A stretch of 34,925 nucleotides of DNA from Candidatus Bathyarchaeota archaeon (lineage in GTDB: Archaea; Thermoproteota; Bathyarchaeia; Bathyarchaeales; Bathycorpusculaceae). The stretch covers positions 1 through 34,925 of the forward strand of contig DAOVGI010000031.1 of NCBI GenBank assembly GCA_030672475.1, given 5' to 3'. How positions within the stretch are numbered: the first letter of the stretch is position 1; the number at the start of each line of letters is the position of its first letter. The position numbers were made by a program, and so were the translations under genes. Below the pieces are notes generated by a model. That model had not been told where the DNA came from, ran no database searches, and saw nothing but the letters and a program-made list of their open reading frames with translations. Positions 34,102 to 34,925 of the stretch are shown here, piece by piece.

Positions 34102-34365
34102 ATGGTTAATGAAGCATATCATCCTAATGCTTATTTGGTTAACTTTAGAAATGTAAAACCTGGTCTACGGGCTAGAACTCGCGTATTAAATGCTTTGGAG
34201 AGAGATACGGCCGATGCTAAAACACTTGCAAATCAGACGGGACTTCATTATGGGGTTGTCATGCATCATCTTAAACTCTTAGAAGTAAGGGAATTAGTGC
34301 AAAGGAGAGGGAGCAGACCATCAGTCTGGAAACTTACGGGTTTGGGGCAAAAGAGGTTACAGTGA
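34102..34365 (+). CDS. Small winged-helix (ArsR-like) regulator
   Basis: An 87-residue protein dominated by a winged helix: RTRVLNALERDTADAKTLAN, QTGLHYGVVMHHLKLLEVRE, and the wing RRGSRPSVWKLTGLGQKRL. It lacks metal-binding cysteines, so it is an ArsR/MarR-like fold without a visible effector site. The start is ATG 34102; in-frame TTG 34093 and GTG 34096 are alternatives. It follows DP2 by about 48 bases and could be read through from it. Target unknown. Confidence 0.7.
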   Translation: MVNEAYHPNAYLVNFRNVKPGLRARTRVLNALERDTADAKTLANQTGLHYGVVMHHLKLLEVRELVQRRGSRPSVWKLTGLGQKRLQ

Positions 34366-34419
34366 TAAACTTCTCTATCAGAGGGTAATTTAGCGCGCGC
34401 AGTAGGGATTCGAATAGCG

Positions 34420-34698
34420 TTATTTTGTGTCTCGTTTAAAGGTGCATTGGCAGGGTGAATGTCCACATTTTGGGCATTTGTCGTCATACTTGTCTAAGGC
34501 TGCCTTTTCAAGATCTACGTTGGTGACGTTTGCAAGTGAAGCCAACCATGCGATGACATCTGCAAACTCATTTTCCAAAGCTTTCTTATCACCTGTTTTC
34601 GATGCTTCCCCCAGTTCTTCCACCTCATCCACAAGCCAATCAAACGTTCCCACTATGCCACGTTCAGAGTCTCGATGGAAATATATACGCCGCATCAT
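34420..34698 (-). CDS. MazG-like nucleotide pyrophosphohydrolase with zinc tail
   Basis: A 92-residue MazG-family all-helical pyrophosphohydrolase, which cleaves NTPs to NMP and PPi and is often a house-cleaning enzyme. The metal-binding Glu/Asp motif is WLVDEVEELGEA followed by ENEFADVIAWLASLANV. The C terminus adds CPKCGHSPCQC, a short cysteine cluster typical of archaeal members. The ATG at 34698 (or 34695) may not be the true start: in-frame upstream codons read I-R-I-C-E-F-Q-D, matching the family's usual N terminus, and would begin at an ATA at 34722. Confidence 0.82.
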   Translation of the reverse strand: MMRRIYFHRDSERGIVGTFDWLVDEVEELGEASKTGDKKALENEFADVIAWLASLANVTNVDLEKAALDKYDDKCPKCGHSPCQCTFKRDTK

Positions 34699-34762
34699 AT
34701 CCTGAAATTCGCATATACGTATGCTTCCTCACCTCATACTGTCTGAAAATGTGTAAGCGATA

Positions 34763-34770
34763 TTTAAAAT
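34763..34770. promoter_or_regulatory. Shared TATA element for divergent genes
   Basis: TTTAAAAT lies between the MazG-like and GNAT genes, about 40 bases from each likely start. The AT-rich core reads as a TATA box on both strands. Confidence 0.4.
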
Positions 34771-34805
34771 AAACAGCAATCCAAACTTTAACGCAGGTGA
34801 AAAGA

Positions 34806-34925
34806 TGGCACTATCATTTGTAATTCGGAAGTATCAAGACAATGACAGAGAGCAATGCCGTACTCTATGGAGAGAGCTAACTGAGTGGCATCGTGAAATC
34901 TACCAAGATCCAAACATCGGCGGAG
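34806..34925 (+). CDS. Partial GNAT acetyltransferase, N-terminal part
   Basis: The frame from ATG 34806 runs off the window after 40 residues. The visible part (MALSFVIRKYQDNDREQCRT, then LWRELTEWHREIYQDPNIGG) has the strand-helix opening typical of GNAT N-acetyltransferases: a beta strand IRKYQ, then D-R-E-Q-C-R-T-L-W helix. The acetyl-CoA site is beyond the edge, so the assignment rests on this pattern. GGTGA lies shortly upstream. Confidence 0.65.

Noticed and set aside
34395-34425. T-arm-like GGGATTCGAATA resembling a tRNA end
   Set aside because: No acceptor, D or anticodon stem can be built around it.

Overview
The window is chromosomal DNA of a TACK-type archaeon, most like a Bathyarchaeota/MCG lineage; that placement is inferred from protein style and gene content and no search was run. 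Archaeal markers are both subunits of the D-family DNA polymerase (DP1 and DP2), Orc1/Cdc6, geranylgeranylglyceryl phosphate synthase, an Elf1-type zinc ribbon, a tRNA-Ser with an intron after position 37, TATA boxes about 25 bases before starts, and frequent GTG/TTG starts behind GGAGG-type ribosome sites.

Left region (1-3.3 kb) looks accessory and eroded: the start of a ribbon-helix-helix antitoxin gene with a repeated operator, a possible transposase fragment, a metallophosphoesterase, a DUF123/GIY-YIG protein, two probable broken small genes, and an APH-like kinase interrupted by an in-frame TAG. Next (3.4-6.3 kb) is a compact SAM-recycling operon: a small membrane protein, an MtaD/DadD-type deaminase and an S-adenosylhomocysteine hydrolase-like enzyme. 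After small membrane and zinc-binding proteins comes an ion-transport operon (8.1-10.6 kb) with two PhoU/TrkA-C proteins and an MgtE-like transporter.

The middle (11-18.7 kb) has a secreted papain-like protease ending in a dockerin, the tRNA-Ser(CGA) gene, a winged-helix protein with a degenerate KaiC-like domain, a true KaiC-like ATPase, a bactofilin-like protein made of a very regular 17-residue repeat, and an AbrB-PhoU regulator.

The most striking stretch is 19.3-25.4 kb, which reads as a replication origin: DP1, orc1/cdc6, then about 800 bases without a gene. It contains two 25-base ORB-like sites in inverted orientation around an AT-rich core, plus weaker copies. A winged-helix protein sits directly on the other side, followed by a membrane-anchored coiled-coil/winged-helix regulator whose promoter carries several TGTGA-rich sites, and a conserved archaeal protein of unknown role.

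The right part (25.5-34.9 kb) is housekeeping: a class I aminotransferase, a nitrilase-NadE pair, a frameshifted small gene, Elf1, GGGP synthase, a zinc-ribbon protein, DP2, a winged-helix protein, a MazG-like pyrophosphohydrolase and the start of a GNAT acetyltransferase.
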